Assembly: GCA_004560305.1 (NCBI GenBank)
Contig: SFVI01000012.1
Location: 10,312 to 74,311 of the forward strand
Source: a bacterium
Lineage (GTDB): Bacteria > Bacillota > Clostridia > Oscillospirales > Oscillospiraceae
DNA length: 64,000 bases
Reading direction: 5' to 3'
Below, one piece after another: positions 9,039 through 16,701 of this stretch. Both the position numbers and the translations under genes were made by a program. How positions within the stretch are numbered: the stretch's first letter is position 1; each line of letters starts with the position of its first letter. Below the pieces are notes generated by a model that searched no databases, was not told the DNA's origin, and worked only from the letters and a program-made list of their open reading frames with translations.

Positions 9039-9247
9039 GCCTTTACGACTTCAAAGTCCAGCCCCTGAAAGCTGACCTTGTCCCCGGGGCGCAGCTTCTT
9101 GCCCCGCATGGTGCAGACTTCGCCGTTGACACTCACCATGCCCTCGCTGATGACGTACTTAGCTTCCCCGCCGGTCCCTACAACGGCGGCAAATTTCAGC
9201 AGGGAATCCAGCTTGATATATTCGGTTTCTATTGTTATTTTTTCCAT
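9035..9247 (-). CDS. yaaA: S4-domain RNA-binding protein YaaA
   Basis: A 70-residue protein made of a single S4 RNA-binding domain. LDSLLKFAAVVGTGGEAKYVISEGMVSVNG is followed by the GxKLRPGD strand-loop. YaaA is found between dnaN and recF in most Firmicutes and is thought to act in ribosome assembly or RNA binding. The ribosome-binding site in front of the ATG is weak, which suggests coupling to dnaN, whose stop lies 22 bases upstream. The family call is firm and the molecular role is not established. Confidence 0.92.
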   Translation of the reverse strand: MEKITIETEYIKLDSLLKFAAVVGTGGEAKYVISEGMVSVNGEVCTMRGKKLRPGDKVSFQGLDFEVVKA

Positions 9248-9269
9248 AATTTTCTATTTTCAGTCAGCC

Positions 9270-10331
9270 TCAGGCGTGGAGACGCACAGGCAGGATCATA
9301 TAGGTGAAGTTGTCGCTGCCGTCGGCGGCGGTGATGATGCAGGGGGAAGAGGCGGAGTTGAGGCAAACATTCAGCTCCTCCTTGGCGGCGGCCTTCAGGG
9401 CGTCCTTCAGATACCGGTCGTTGAAGCCGATCTGCAGACCCTCGCCGCTGCCCTCGCAGGTGCAGACGTCCTCCGCCCGGCCGATGGGGGTGACGCAGAG
9501 GTTCCGCTCGCTGACGATCAGGGCCACCCGGTCGATGGCGGACATGAACTCACCCCGGTCCACCTTCACGGTGTACTTGAAGCTGTCGGGAATGGACTTC
9601 TTGTAGTTCAGAAACTCCCCTTCCAGCCGGCGGGATACCACCACCGTCTCCCCAATGGAGAAGGAGATGTGCTTGGCGCCTACGGAAATTTTCACCAGCT
9701 CCTCGCTGTCGCCGCAGATGCGCTCAATATCCGCCAGGGCGGAGCCGGGCACCACGAAGCTGCAATTTTCCATCTTTGCAGACTCCAGCTTCTCGCTGCG
9801 CTTGGCAAGCCGGTAGCCGTCAACCGATACCAGGGTCAGCTCCTCCCCTTCAATATCAAACAGGGTGCCGGTATAGATGGGGCGCATATCGTTATCCGCC
9901 ACGGCGAAGATGGTCTGGTTGATCATGCTGCCCAGGATCTTCTGGGGCAGGGCGATGTTGTTCACCCCGTCCACCACCGGCATTTCCGGGTAGTCCTCGG
10001 GGCTGATGCCCATGAAGTTGAATTCGCTCTTGCCGCATTTTACATTTACGTTGTTGTTGATATCCGTGCTGATGGTGACGATGCCGTCTGGCAGGCGGCG
10101 GATCATCTCGCCGAAGAGCCGGGCCCCCACTACCACGGAGCCCTGCTCCTTCACCTCAGCCTCCAGCTGGGTGTAGATGCCTTTTTTCAGGTCATAGCCG
10201 GTAACGGTGAGCCGGTCGCTGGCCTGCAGCAGCAGACCCTCCAGAGCCGGGATGGGGCTTTTTCCGGCAGCCGCCCGGGACGCGATGCCGCAGGCAGATT
10301 GGAGCAAATATTTCTCACAGCTGAACTTCAT
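9270..10331 (-). CDS. dnaN: DNA polymerase III beta sliding clamp
   Basis: A 353-residue protein with three beta-clamp domains of about 120 residues each (start MKFSCEKYLLQSACGIASRA, end ITAADGSDNFTYMILPVRLHA). The dimeric ring tethers the polymerase to DNA and is the loading platform for MutS, DnaE, ligase and others. The last residues MILPVRL match the normal clamp C-terminus, which lines the peptide-binding pocket. It is slightly shorter than the 366-378 residues of most clamps, as in many Ruminococcaceae. The ATG follows AAGGAGAACGAGAT. It lies downstream of dnaA across a 237-base gap holding DnaA boxes. Confidence 0.97.
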   Translation of the reverse strand: MKFSCEKYLLQSACGIASRAAAGKSPIPALEGLLLQASDRLTVTGYDLKKGIYTQLEAEVKEQGSVVVGARLFGEMIRRLPDGIVTISTDINNNVNVKCGKSEFNFMGISPEDYPEMPVVDGVNNIALPQKILGSMINQTIFAVADNDMRPIYTGTLFDIEGEELTLVSVDGYRLAKRSEKLESAKMENCSFVVPGSALADIERICGDSEELVKISVGAKHISFSIGETVVVSRRLEGEFLNYKKSIPDSFKYTVKVDRGEFMSAIDRVALIVSERNLCVTPIGRAEDVCTCEGSGEGLQIGFNDRYLKDALKAAAKEELNVCLNSASSPCIITAADGSDNFTYMILPVRLHA

Positions 10332-10568
10332 ATCTCGTTCTCCTTAAAGCAAAGAATTTTTTTCTATCAATAAATAAATCTTATATTTTTAGTAGCAATA
10401 GTAGTAGGGACTTCAAACTGTGGAAAACAGCCCCAAACCCCTGCATGGCAAGGCTTTTTTATGTTGTTTGTTTTGTTGGCAATTTTCCGTTTTTCAACAC
10501 CCAAATCCGAAGCAAAAACTTTCCACATTACTCTTCCCACTTTTCAACAGAAAACTGTGGAAAACATC
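10332..10568. other. dnaA-dnaN intergenic DnaA-box cluster, probable oriC segment
   Basis: This A+T-rich gap has two full matches to the TTWTNCACA DnaA-box rule on the minus strand (10419-10427 and 10556-10564, both reading TTTTCCACA). Three one-mismatch sites lie on the plus strand (10491-10499, 10519-10527 and 10541-10549). The dnaN-proximal side (10360-10395) is nearly pure A/T. Firmicutes origins often carry DnaA boxes on both sides of dnaA, so this is probably part of oriC or a DnaA autoregulatory site. Unwinding here is not shown. Confidence 0.6.
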
Positions 10569-11876
10569 TCAGATGGAATTAATGTTAGAGGTAATGTCCC
10601 TCACGGTGCCGGCCATGTTGGGGTCGGTCTTTAAAAGGTCCTCCACCTTGCGGATGGAGCTGAGGACGGTGGCATGGTTTCTGTCCTCATATTCCGCGCC
10701 GATGTCCTTCAGGGACAGGTTGGTCAGGGACCGCATCAGATACATGGACACCTGCCGGGCCATAGCCGTGTTCTTGGAGCGGCTCTGCCCCCGAAGATCC
10801 TCTTCCTTTAGAGAATAGTAACGGGCGGTTTCCCGGATGATGCTCTCCGGCGTGGGAATATAGGTGCCGATGCGAATTACATCCCTAATGGCCCGCTTTA
10901 CTGAGTCAATGTTAATCACGTCGTCCAGGATTTCTTTATAGGCGGTGAGGCGCTTGATCACGCCTTCCAGCTGACGAATATTGGCGGTGATGTTGGTTGC
11001 GATGTATTCCACCGCGTCATCGGACAGCAGCAGGCCCAGCTGCCCGGCCTTATTGCGGGTGATGGCCATGCGGGTCTCCAGGTCCGGGGGCTGAATGTCC
11101 GCCATCAGGCCCCCTTCAAAGCGGGTGCGCAGCCGGTCATCCAGGATGGACATTTCCAGCGGCGGCCGGTCGGAGGTGATGACGATCTGATGTCCGGCCT
11201 CATAGATGTTGTTGAAGGTGTGGAAAAATTCGTTCTGGGTCTGCTGTTTGCCGGCAATAAATTGAATATCGTCCACCAGAAACAGGTCCACATTGCGGTA
11301 TTTCTGGCGGAATTCCTCCGCTGTGCCGTCCTTAATGGATTTTACCAGCTGATTGGTGAACTCATCCCCCTTGATGTAGGCAATGCTTTTTTCCGGGCTC
11401 TTTTCATGGATCTGCTGCCCAATGGCCAGAAGAAGATGGGTCTTTCCCAGGCCGGAGTTGCCATAGATAAACAGGGGGTTATAGGTCTTGCCCGGATTTT
11501 CCGCCACGGCAATGGCGGCAGCGTGGGCAAACTTGTTGGAGCTGCCCACGATGAAGCGATCAAAGGTATAGCCCGCCATTTCCGGCAGGGAGCTGTCCAC
11601 CTTTTTCTTGATGGCGAAATCATTGATCTCATCCCCGGCGAGGACCAGCAGATCAAAGTCACAGGAGAACAGGTCGGACAGGGCGGCCTTGATGGTATCG
11701 CCAAAGCGGGAGCTGATAATGCCCCTTTTAAAATCGGTGGTGGTATGCAGCACCAGGCGGCAGTCCTCAATATCCACCGGGGTACAATCGGAAAACCAGG
11801 TATTAATGGCAGTGGGGGTGAGCTGATGTGAAAGAATCTCTATTATTTTGTCCCAAATATCATTCAGCGAGTTCAT
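10569..11876 (-). CDS. dnaA: Chromosomal replication initiator DnaA
   Basis: A 435-residue AAA+ initiator. Domain I covers about residues 1-80. Domain III has Walker A GNSGLGKTH, Walker B LFLVDDIQF and the sensor sequence ITSDRPP. Domain IV, the DNA reader, ends with the signature RNHATVLSSIRKVE and SRSKNTAMARQVSMYLMR. The ATG at 11876 is preferred because GAGGTG lies seven bases upstream and homologues begin near MNSLNDIWDKII; an ATG seven codons further up has no ribosome site. A consensus promoter lies just upstream. Confidence 0.98.
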   Translation of the reverse strand: MNSLNDIWDKIIEILSHQLTPTAINTWFSDCTPVDIEDCRLVLHTTTDFKRGIISSRFGDTIKAALSDLFSCDFDLLVLAGDEINDFAIKKKVDSSLPEMAGYTFDRFIVGSSNKFAHAAAIAVAENPGKTYNPLFIYGNSGLGKTHLLLAIGQQIHEKSPEKSIAYIKGDEFTNQLVKSIKDGTAEEFRQKYRNVDLFLVDDIQFIAGKQQTQNEFFHTFNNIYEAGHQIVITSDRPPLEMSILDDRLRTRFEGGLMADIQPPDLETRMAITRNKAGQLGLLLSDDAVEYIATNITANIRQLEGVIKRLTAYKEILDDVINIDSVKRAIRDVIRIGTYIPTPESIIRETARYYSLKEEDLRGQSRSKNTAMARQVSMYLMRSLTNLSLKDIGAEYEDRNHATVLSSIRKVEDLLKTDPNMAGTVRDITSNINSI

Positions 11877-11923
11877 TTGCAGCACCTCAAACAGCATTTG
11901 TTCATAATACTCCTAACTATACA

Positions 11924-11952
11924 ATTATAGCAAAACTCTTTCCTCATTTCAA
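11924..11952 (-). promoter_or_regulatory. dnaA promoter, sigma-A type
   Basis: On the minus strand TTGAAA (11952-11947) and TATAAT (11929-11924) are separated by exactly 17 bases. The predicted transcription start is about 45 bases before the dnaA ATG. Only one hexamer base differs from consensus. Confidence 0.8.
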
Positions 11953-12000
11953 GGGTTTTGGGGAGATATAAATATAATATAGTAGGAAATATTCCACAAA

Positions 12001-12028
12001 AAAGAAGCCGGAGAGATTCCGGCTTCTT
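12001..12028 (-). terminator. Rho-independent terminator of serS
   Basis: An 11-bp perfect stem (12002-12012 with 12018-12028, core GAAGCCGGA/TCCGGCTTC) has a five-base loop. Read on the minus strand it is followed by a run of Ts. It lies 20 bases after the serS stop and upstream of the dnaA promoter, so it insulates dnaA from the parAB-serS transcripts. Confidence 0.85.
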
Positions 12029-12047
12029 GTATGGTGTTTCGTATCTG

Positions 12048-13352
12048 TTATTTTTTGGGGATCAGAACGGTGGTGCCGCCCATGTAGGGCACCAGCACAT
12101 CGGCAATGGTGACGCTGCCGTCGGCCTGAAGATGGTTTTCCAGATAGGCGATCAGCATCCGGGGCGGGGCCACAACGGTGTTGTTCAGGGTATGGGGCAG
12201 GTACATCTTGCCATCCTCTCCCTTGACCCGCATCCGCAGGCGGCGAGACTGGGCGTCGCCCAGATTGGAGCAGGAGCAGACTTCAAAGTATTTCTGCTGC
12301 CGGGGGCTCCAGGCCTCAATGTCGCAGGATTTGACCTTCAGGTCGGCCAGGTCGCCGGAGCAGCACTCCAGCTGACGCACGGGAATGTCCATGCTGCGGA
12401 ACAGCTCCACGGAGTAGCGCCACATTTTTTCGTACCAGGCCATGGAATCCTCCGGCTTGCAGACTACGATCATCTCCTGCTTCTCAAACTGATGGATGCG
12501 GTAGACGCCCCGCTCCTCAATGCCGTGGGCACCCTTCTCCTTGCGGAAGCAGGGGGAATAGCTGGTGAGGGTCTGGGGCAGGCTCTCCTCGGGAATGATC
12601 TGGTCGATAAACTTGCCGATCATGGAGTGCTCGGAGGTGCCGATCAGGTACAGGTCCTCCCCTTCAATTTTGTACATCATGGCGTCCATATCCGTCTGAC
12701 TCATAACGCCTTCCACCACGTTGCCATGGATCATAAAGGGAGGGATGCAGTAGGTAAAGCCCTTGTTGATCATAAAGTCTCTGGCGTAGGCCAGCACGGC
12801 GGAGTGGAGTCGGGCAATATCGCCCATCAGGTAATAGAAGCCGTTGCCGGAGACCCGGCCGGCGGAATCCATATCCACGCCGTTGAAGCGCTCCATGATC
12901 TGGGTGTGATAGGGGATCTCATAATCGGGCACCACCGGCTCGCCGAAGCGCTCCACCTCTACGTTGGCGCTGTCATCCGGGCCAATAGGGACGGAGGGAT
13001 CAATGATATTGGGGATGGACAGCATAATGTGGCGGATCTGCTGGGCGTACTCCTCCTCCAGCTTCTCCAGCTCTGCCAGCCGGTCAGCCTGGGCCTTGAC
13101 CTGGGCCTTGACGGCCTCTGCTTCCTCCAGCTTGGATGGGTCTTTCTTGGCCTGACCCATCAGCATGCCGATCTGCTTGGAAAGGGCGTTGCGCTGGGCC
13201 CGGATGTCGCTGGCCTCGGTGATGGCAGCACGGTTCTTGCTGTCCAGCTCCAGCACCTGATCCACCAGGGGGAGCTTTGCGTCCTGGAACTTCTTCCTGA
13301 TGTTCTCCTTGACAATCTCAGGATTCTCTCTGATAAACTTGATATCGAGCAT
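12048..13352 (-). CDS. serS: Seryl-tRNA synthetase
   Basis: A 434-residue class II synthetase that charges tRNA-Ser (and tRNA-Sec where present). The N-terminal antiparallel coiled-coil arm covers about residues 30-105 (rich in K, E, Q, A) and binds the tRNA long variable arm. The catalytic core shows motif 2 CFRKEKGAHG..GVYRIHQFEKQEM and motif 3 near LNNTVVAPPRMLIAYLENH. Length is normal. It sits 39 bases downstream of parB on the same strand and ends in a clear terminator. Placement of serS next to dnaA is common in Firmicutes. Confidence 0.97.
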   Translation of the reverse strand: MLDIKFIRENPEIVKENIRKKFQDAKLPLVDQVLELDSKNRAAITEASDIRAQRNALSKQIGMLMGQAKKDPSKLEEAEAVKAQVKAQADRLAELEKLEEEYAQQIRHIMLSIPNIIDPSVPIGPDDSANVEVERFGEPVVPDYEIPYHTQIMERFNGVDMDSAGRVSGNGFYYLMGDIARLHSAVLAYARDFMINKGFTYCIPPFMIHGNVVEGVMSQTDMDAMMYKIEGEDLYLIGTSEHSMIGKFIDQIIPEESLPQTLTSYSPCFRKEKGAHGIEERGVYRIHQFEKQEMIVVCKPEDSMAWYEKMWRYSVELFRSMDIPVRQLECCSGDLADLKVKSCDIEAWSPRQQKYFEVCSCSNLGDAQSRRLRMRVKGEDGKMYLPHTLNNTVVAPPRMLIAYLENHLQADGSVTIADVLVPYMGGTTVLIPKK

Positions 13353-13391
13353 GGTTTTCTATCTCCTCAATCCATATTGTGATTTTCTCTG

Positions 13392-14267
13392 TTATTTGTT
13401 CTCCCCTGCGCTCTGCAGCAGGGCGATCAGGGCTTCCCGGTCGTCAGCGCCGTAAAACTCGATCTCAATGCGGCCGGTTTTTTTGCCGTCCACCAGGCGG
13501 ACCCTCCGGCCCAGGGCGGCAGTAAGCTGGTTGGAGACTTCTGCGCTGTAATCCACGGCCAGTGGATCGTTGGCGGGCTTTTCCGTTTTTGACTCTTTGG
13601 TGATTCGGGCCGCCAGCTGCTCCGTCTTTCGGACGGAGAGATTTTTGCTTTTGACTTCGTTTGCTGCTTCCCATTGCAGCTTCTCGTCGCTGATGGGAAT
13701 CAGTGCCCGGGCATGACCAGCGGACAGCTCCCCCTTCTCCACCATTTCCAGCACCGGGGCAGACAGGCTCAACAGCCGCATGGCATTGGTGATAGCCGGG
13801 CGGGAACGGCCCACGCTTTTGGCCGCTTCCTCCTGGGTCAGGCCGTACTCCTCAATCAGGGTGCGGTAGCCCTTGGCCTCCTCAATGGGATTCAGGTCCT
13901 CCCTTTGCAGATTCTCCACCAGGGCCAGCTCCGCGGTGCGCCGGTCGTCGGCCTCGATCACCCGGACAGGCACTTCCGTCAGCCCCGCCATCCGGGAGGC
14001 GCGCCAGCGCCGCTCTCCGGCGATGATCTGATAGTAGCCGGTGTTCAGCTTGCGGACGGTAATGGGCTGGATCAGGCCGTACTGGGCGATGGAGTCTGCC
14101 AGCTCCTGCAAAGCAGCCTCATCAAAATACTCTCTGGGTTGTTCCAGCCGGGGCTCCACCTTACTGATGGGCAGATGCAGCAGTTCCGATTCTACCTCGT
14201 CAAAATCACTGCCGCCGAAGAGCGCGTCCAGGCCGATGCCCAGTCCCTTGTTGCTTTTTGCTGCCAT
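13392..14267 (-). CDS. parB: Chromosome-partitioning protein ParB
   Basis: A 291-residue CTPase clamp protein that loads at parS and spreads along DNA. The N-terminal domain has GERRWRA (the nucleotide-binding arginine patch) and LVENLQREDLNPIEEAKGY. A helix-turn-helix (LTQEEAAKSVGRSRPAITNAMRLL) reads parS, and the C-terminal 50 residues form the dimer domain (ELSNQL..RVRLVDGKK). The ATG at 14267 has GAGGG just upstream. A GTG at 14279 overlapping the parA stop could add four residues. It is translationally coupled to parA, with parS sites about 0.8-1.1 kb upstream. Confidence 0.96.
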   Translation of the reverse strand: MAAKSNKGLGIGLDALFGGSDFDEVESELLHLPISKVEPRLEQPREYFDEAALQELADSIAQYGLIQPITVRKLNTGYYQIIAGERRWRASRMAGLTEVPVRVIEADDRRTAELALVENLQREDLNPIEEAKGYRTLIEEYGLTQEEAAKSVGRSRPAITNAMRLLSLSAPVLEMVEKGELSAGHARALIPISDEKLQWEAANEVKSKNLSVRKTEQLAARITKESKTEKPANDPLAVDYSAEVSNQLTAALGRRVRLVDGKKTGRIEIEFYGADDREALIALLQSAGENK

Positions 14268-14275
14268 CTGTTCCC

Positions 14276-15034
14276 TCACTTCTCGCTTCTGGCGATAAAT
14301 TCCACGGCCAGGGCCATATAGGCCTTACTGCCGCGGTTGATCCTGTCATACACTACGCCGGGCAGACCATGACTGGGCGCCTCGGAGAGCCGGACGCTGC
14401 GGGGGATCACCGTCTCATAGACCTTGTCCCCCAGATAACGGCGCAGCTCATTGGCCACCTGGGTGGTGAGATTGGCCCGGCTGTCATACATGGTAAGGAC
14501 AATGCCTTCGATTCCCAGCCGGCGGTTCAGCCGTTTGGAGCACATTTTGATGCTGGTCAGCAGATCGGTAATCCCCTCCAGAGCGTAATACTCGCACTGC
14601 ATGGGGATCAATACATTGTCCGCCGCCACCAGGGCGTTGACTGTCAGCAGCTCCAGAGAGGGGGGACAGTCCATGAAAATGTAATCGTAGTCACTGAACA
14701 GGGATATCAGGGCTTTTTTCAGAACGAACTCCCGTTCCTCCGCGTCAATCAGTTCCACGGAAGCGGCGGCCAGTTCCTTGCTGGCGGGGATCACATCGCC
14801 ATAGTCGGTGTGCACCACGCAGTCGGAAGCGGCAGCGCCGTTGATCAGCATATCATATGTATTGGGGCGCTGGGTCTTGGCCACGCCCATGCCGGAGCTG
14901 GCATTGCCCTGGGGGTCACAGTCCACCAGCAGCACGTTCTTCCCCATGAGGCTGAGGGCCGCACAGAGGTTGACACTGGTGGTGGTTTTTCCCACGCCGC
15001 CCTTTTGGTTCGCAACAGCAATGATTTTAGCCAT
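14276..15034 (-). CDS. parA: Chromosome-partitioning ATPase ParA (Soj)
   Basis: A 252-residue Walker-type ATPase. The deviant Walker A KGGVGKTTTSVNL is at residues 11-23, Walker A' IFMDCPPS is near 120, and the C-terminal Walker B-like region is near DLLTSIK. ATP-bound ParA binds DNA non-specifically and is stimulated by ParB to move origins; Soj also controls DnaA activity. Length matches short chromosomal Soj-type proteins lacking a helix-turn-helix domain. A GGAG site precedes the ATG. The promoter and a parS site lie directly upstream. Confidence 0.97.
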   Translation of the reverse strand: MAKIIAVANQKGGVGKTTTSVNLCAALSLMGKNVLLVDCDPQGNASSGMGVAKTQRPNTYDMLINGAAASDCVVHTDYGDVIPASKELAAASVELIDAEEREFVLKKALISLFSDYDYIFMDCPPSLELLTVNALVAADNVLIPMQCEYYALEGITDLLTSIKMCSKRLNRRLGIEGIVLTMYDSRANLTTQVANELRRYLGDKVYETVIPRSVRLSEAPSHGLPGVVYDRINRGSKAYMALAVEFIARSEK

Positions 15035-15059
15035 AGTCCTTCTCCTTTACTCTGTTGGC

Positions 15060-15088
15060 ATTATATCAGCTTTGCTGGTGCTTTTCAA
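15060..15088 (-). promoter_or_regulatory. parAB promoter, sigma-A type
   Basis: TTGAAA (15088-15083) and TATAAT (15065-15060) on the minus strand are separated by 17 bases. The -35 element directly abuts the parS site at 15089, so ParB binding would be expected to affect RNA polymerase at this promoter. Confidence 0.82.
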
Positions 15089-15104
15089 TGTTTCACATGA
15101 AACA
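15089..15104. promoter_or_regulatory. parS site 1 (ParB-binding palindrome)
   Basis: The 16 bases TGTTTCACATGAAACA match the Bacillus parS consensus TGTTTCACGTGAAACA at 15 of 16 positions, with one change at the centre (G to A). The site touches the parA -35 element. Confidence 0.9.
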
Positions 15105-15146
15105 ATTTATCGGTCAGCCAGATTATTTTTTTGTGCGCAGCGTCAA

Positions 15147-15317
15147 GAGAAGGAATCAACGGATATGCGTTTTTTCGCCAGAGAGAAGCAAAGTGAAGTT
15201 GACTTCTATCAACCCGCGTATTCAAGTTGAAGCGAAGGCTTCAACTTGGGAAGGAAGAAGGAGACAACGGATACGAAGCTTTTCTCGACAGAGAGAAGCG
15301 GAGTGAAGTTGACTTCT
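15147..15317 (+). repeat. Two imperfect direct repeats with a hairpin between them
   Basis: Copy 1 is 15147-15207 and copy 2 is 15254-15317. Their best part is a 29-base block (15179-15207 and 15289-15317) with only two mismatches. The cores are 110 bases apart and each contains a near-palindrome (GAAGTTGACTTC). Between the copies an 11-bp perfect inverted repeat with a four-base loop lies at 15223-15248 (core GTTGAAGC/GCTTCAAC). No open reading frame with family resemblance or T-tract is present. The block lies between the two parS sites. Confidence 0.7.
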
Positions 15318-15325
15318 TCTGACGT

Positions 15326-15341
15326 AGTTTCACGTGAAACA
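15326..15341. promoter_or_regulatory. parS site 2 (ParB-binding palindrome)
   Basis: AGTTTCACGTGAAACA matches the consensus at 15 of 16 positions, and the inner 14 bases are a perfect palindrome. Its last base lies directly next to the gpr stop codon. Confidence 0.93.
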
Positions 15342-16193
15342 TCAGCTGACCAGCATATCGATGTCCCCAATACCAAGCCCCTGATGGACAGCAAGATTGA
15401 TGCCGTAAGCAATAACCCGCGCACCGGAGCGGACCAGGGCGTCAATGCTGCGGGGGGTGACAAAAAGGCCGGAAAGGCCTTCCTCAACGAAAATACCGGC
15501 GTCGATCACAGTGGGAATCCCCATGGCGATCACCGGCACACCCAAGGTTTCAGCGCTTAGCTCCTGCCGGTCGTTTCCCACGCCGGAGCCGGGAGAGATA
15601 CCGGCGGTGGAAATCTGCACGCAGCGACAGAGCCGGTCCAGGTCTGCCCCGGCCAGGGCGTCAATCACAATGACCAGATCCGGGGAAAGCAGGCTGCACA
15701 GCAGCTTAACCTGCTGAGCGCTTTCTATGCCGGAGGTGCCCAGTACCCCGGGGCGGCAAAGGGACACCGAAGAAAAAGCGGAAAAATCCGATGGAGACTG
15801 CTGCTTCAGATGCCGGGTGACAATGATGCTGGAAGCCGCCAGACTGCCCAGGGCGTCGGGAGTGATATCCGGATTGCCCAGGGCCGCTACCAGGACGCTG
15901 TCACGCTTCTCACAGCAGCAGACAATCAACTCCCCCACCGCCCGGGCAGCGGCTTCAAATTGTTCCGCCCCCCGCTCAAAGCGCTGGGGCAGATCCAGGG
16001 TAAAATATTTGCCAATGGGCTTGCCCAGAGCCTGGGCGCCGGTTTCGTTGAGGATGTCCACCGCCATCAGCTCCAGCCCATGCAGATGTTCCTGAACGGC
16101 GATAACCCCCTGCTTTTCCGTCAGTTCTCCGGCACTGCCGTCCAACTGCCGAAGGCTCTCGGTGGCAATGTCTGTTCTGCCCTGATACAGCAT
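15342..16193 (-). CDS. gpr: Spore germination protease GPR (peptidase family A25)
   Basis: A 283-residue protease that degrades small acid-soluble spore proteins during germination. The family signature is strong: RTDIATES at the N-terminus, ALGNPDITPDALG, RPGVLGTSGIES, DLVIVIDALAGAD, STAGISPGSGVGN and the long block ETLGVPVIAMGIPTVIDAG. The C-terminus (GINLAVHQGLGIGDI) matches clostridial GPR. The N-terminal propeptide is short. ATG 16193 is chosen because GGAGG lies eight bases upstream; a TTG five codons earlier is less likely. It is divergent from rpsT, as gpr and rpsT are near one another in Bacillus. It implies a sporulating ancestry, though not proof of sporulation. Confidence 0.93.
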   Translation of the reverse strand: MLYQGRTDIATESLRQLDGSAGELTEKQGVIAVQEHLHGLELMAVDILNETGAQALGKPIGKYFTLDLPQRFERGAEQFEAAARAVGELIVCCCEKRDSVLVAALGNPDITPDALGSLAASSIIVTRHLKQQSPSDFSAFSSVSLCRPGVLGTSGIESAQQVKLLCSLLSPDLVIVIDALAGADLDRLCRCVQISTAGISPGSGVGNDRQELSAETLGVPVIAMGIPTVIDAGIFVEEGLSGLFVTPRSIDALVRSGARVIAYGINLAVHQGLGIGDIDMLVS

Positions 16194-16291
16194 AAATCCA
16201 ACCTCCAAATATCAAGATATAGTGTATTGTAACCATGAAAAACACTATACATAACAAACTGAAAAAAATACAATTTTTTTTGAAAAAACAC

Positions 16292-16320
16292 TTGATTTTC
16301 AAGGACTTCTTTGATATAAT
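16292..16320 (+). promoter_or_regulatory. rpsT promoter, sigma-A type
   Basis: TTGATT (16292-16297) and TATAAT (16315-16320) with a 17-base spacer. Upstream (16262-16290) lies an A/T-rich tract that would serve as an UP element, fitting strong expression of a ribosomal protein. Confidence 0.82.
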
Positions 16321-16375
16321 CCATCAATGCGAGTTATTGTAACTCAATTTTATAGGAGGAGGTGGCGATTGAAGC

Positions 16376-16639
16376 ATGGCCAACATTAAATCTTCTGCAA
16401 AGAGAGACGAGAAGTCTAAGGAACTCAGAGCCAAGAATCGGGCTGACAAGACCGAGCTCAAGACCATGATGAAAAAATTTGACGCAGCCGTTGCCGAGGG
16501 CAACCGTGAAAATGCCGTCAGTGCCTATAAAGTTGCTGTTAAGACTGTCGACCGCGCAGCCGGCAAGGGTCTTCTGCACAAGAACAATGCAGCGCACAAA
16601 AAGTCCGCTATGGCGAGCAAGCTCAACGAGATGGCTTAA
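16376..16639 (+). CDS. rpsT: 30S ribosomal protein S20
   Basis: An 87-residue, lysine-rich, all-helical primary-binding protein of the small subunit. MANIKSSAKRDEKSKELRAKNRADKTELKTMMKKF and the HKNNAAHKKSAMASKLN tail are diagnostic. An AGGAGGAGGTGG ribosome site lies about ten bases before the ATG. It is monocistronic, ending in a strong terminator. Confidence 0.97.
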   Translation: MANIKSSAKRDEKSKELRAKNRADKTELKTMMKKFDAAVAEGNRENAVSAYKVAVKTVDRAAGKGLLHKNNAAHKKSAMASKLNEMA

Positions 16640-16652
16640 TCAAAAACAAATG

Positions 16653-16680
16653 AAGGACATGCTCCGGCATGTCCTTTTTT
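16653..16680 (+). terminator. Rho-independent terminator of rpsT
   Basis: GGACATGC/GCATGTCC stem (16655-16662 with 16667-16674) with a four-base loop and at least six Ts, 15 bases after the stop codon. Confidence 0.88.
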
Positions 16681-16701
16681 CTATCATGAGAGGATGACAA
16701 A

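Noticed and set aside
16209..16262. A forespore sigma-G type promoter before gpr
   Set aside because: Partial matches to -35 and -10 elements can be found but spacing does not fit. A hairpin (ATAGTGT/ACACTAT) lies there as well.
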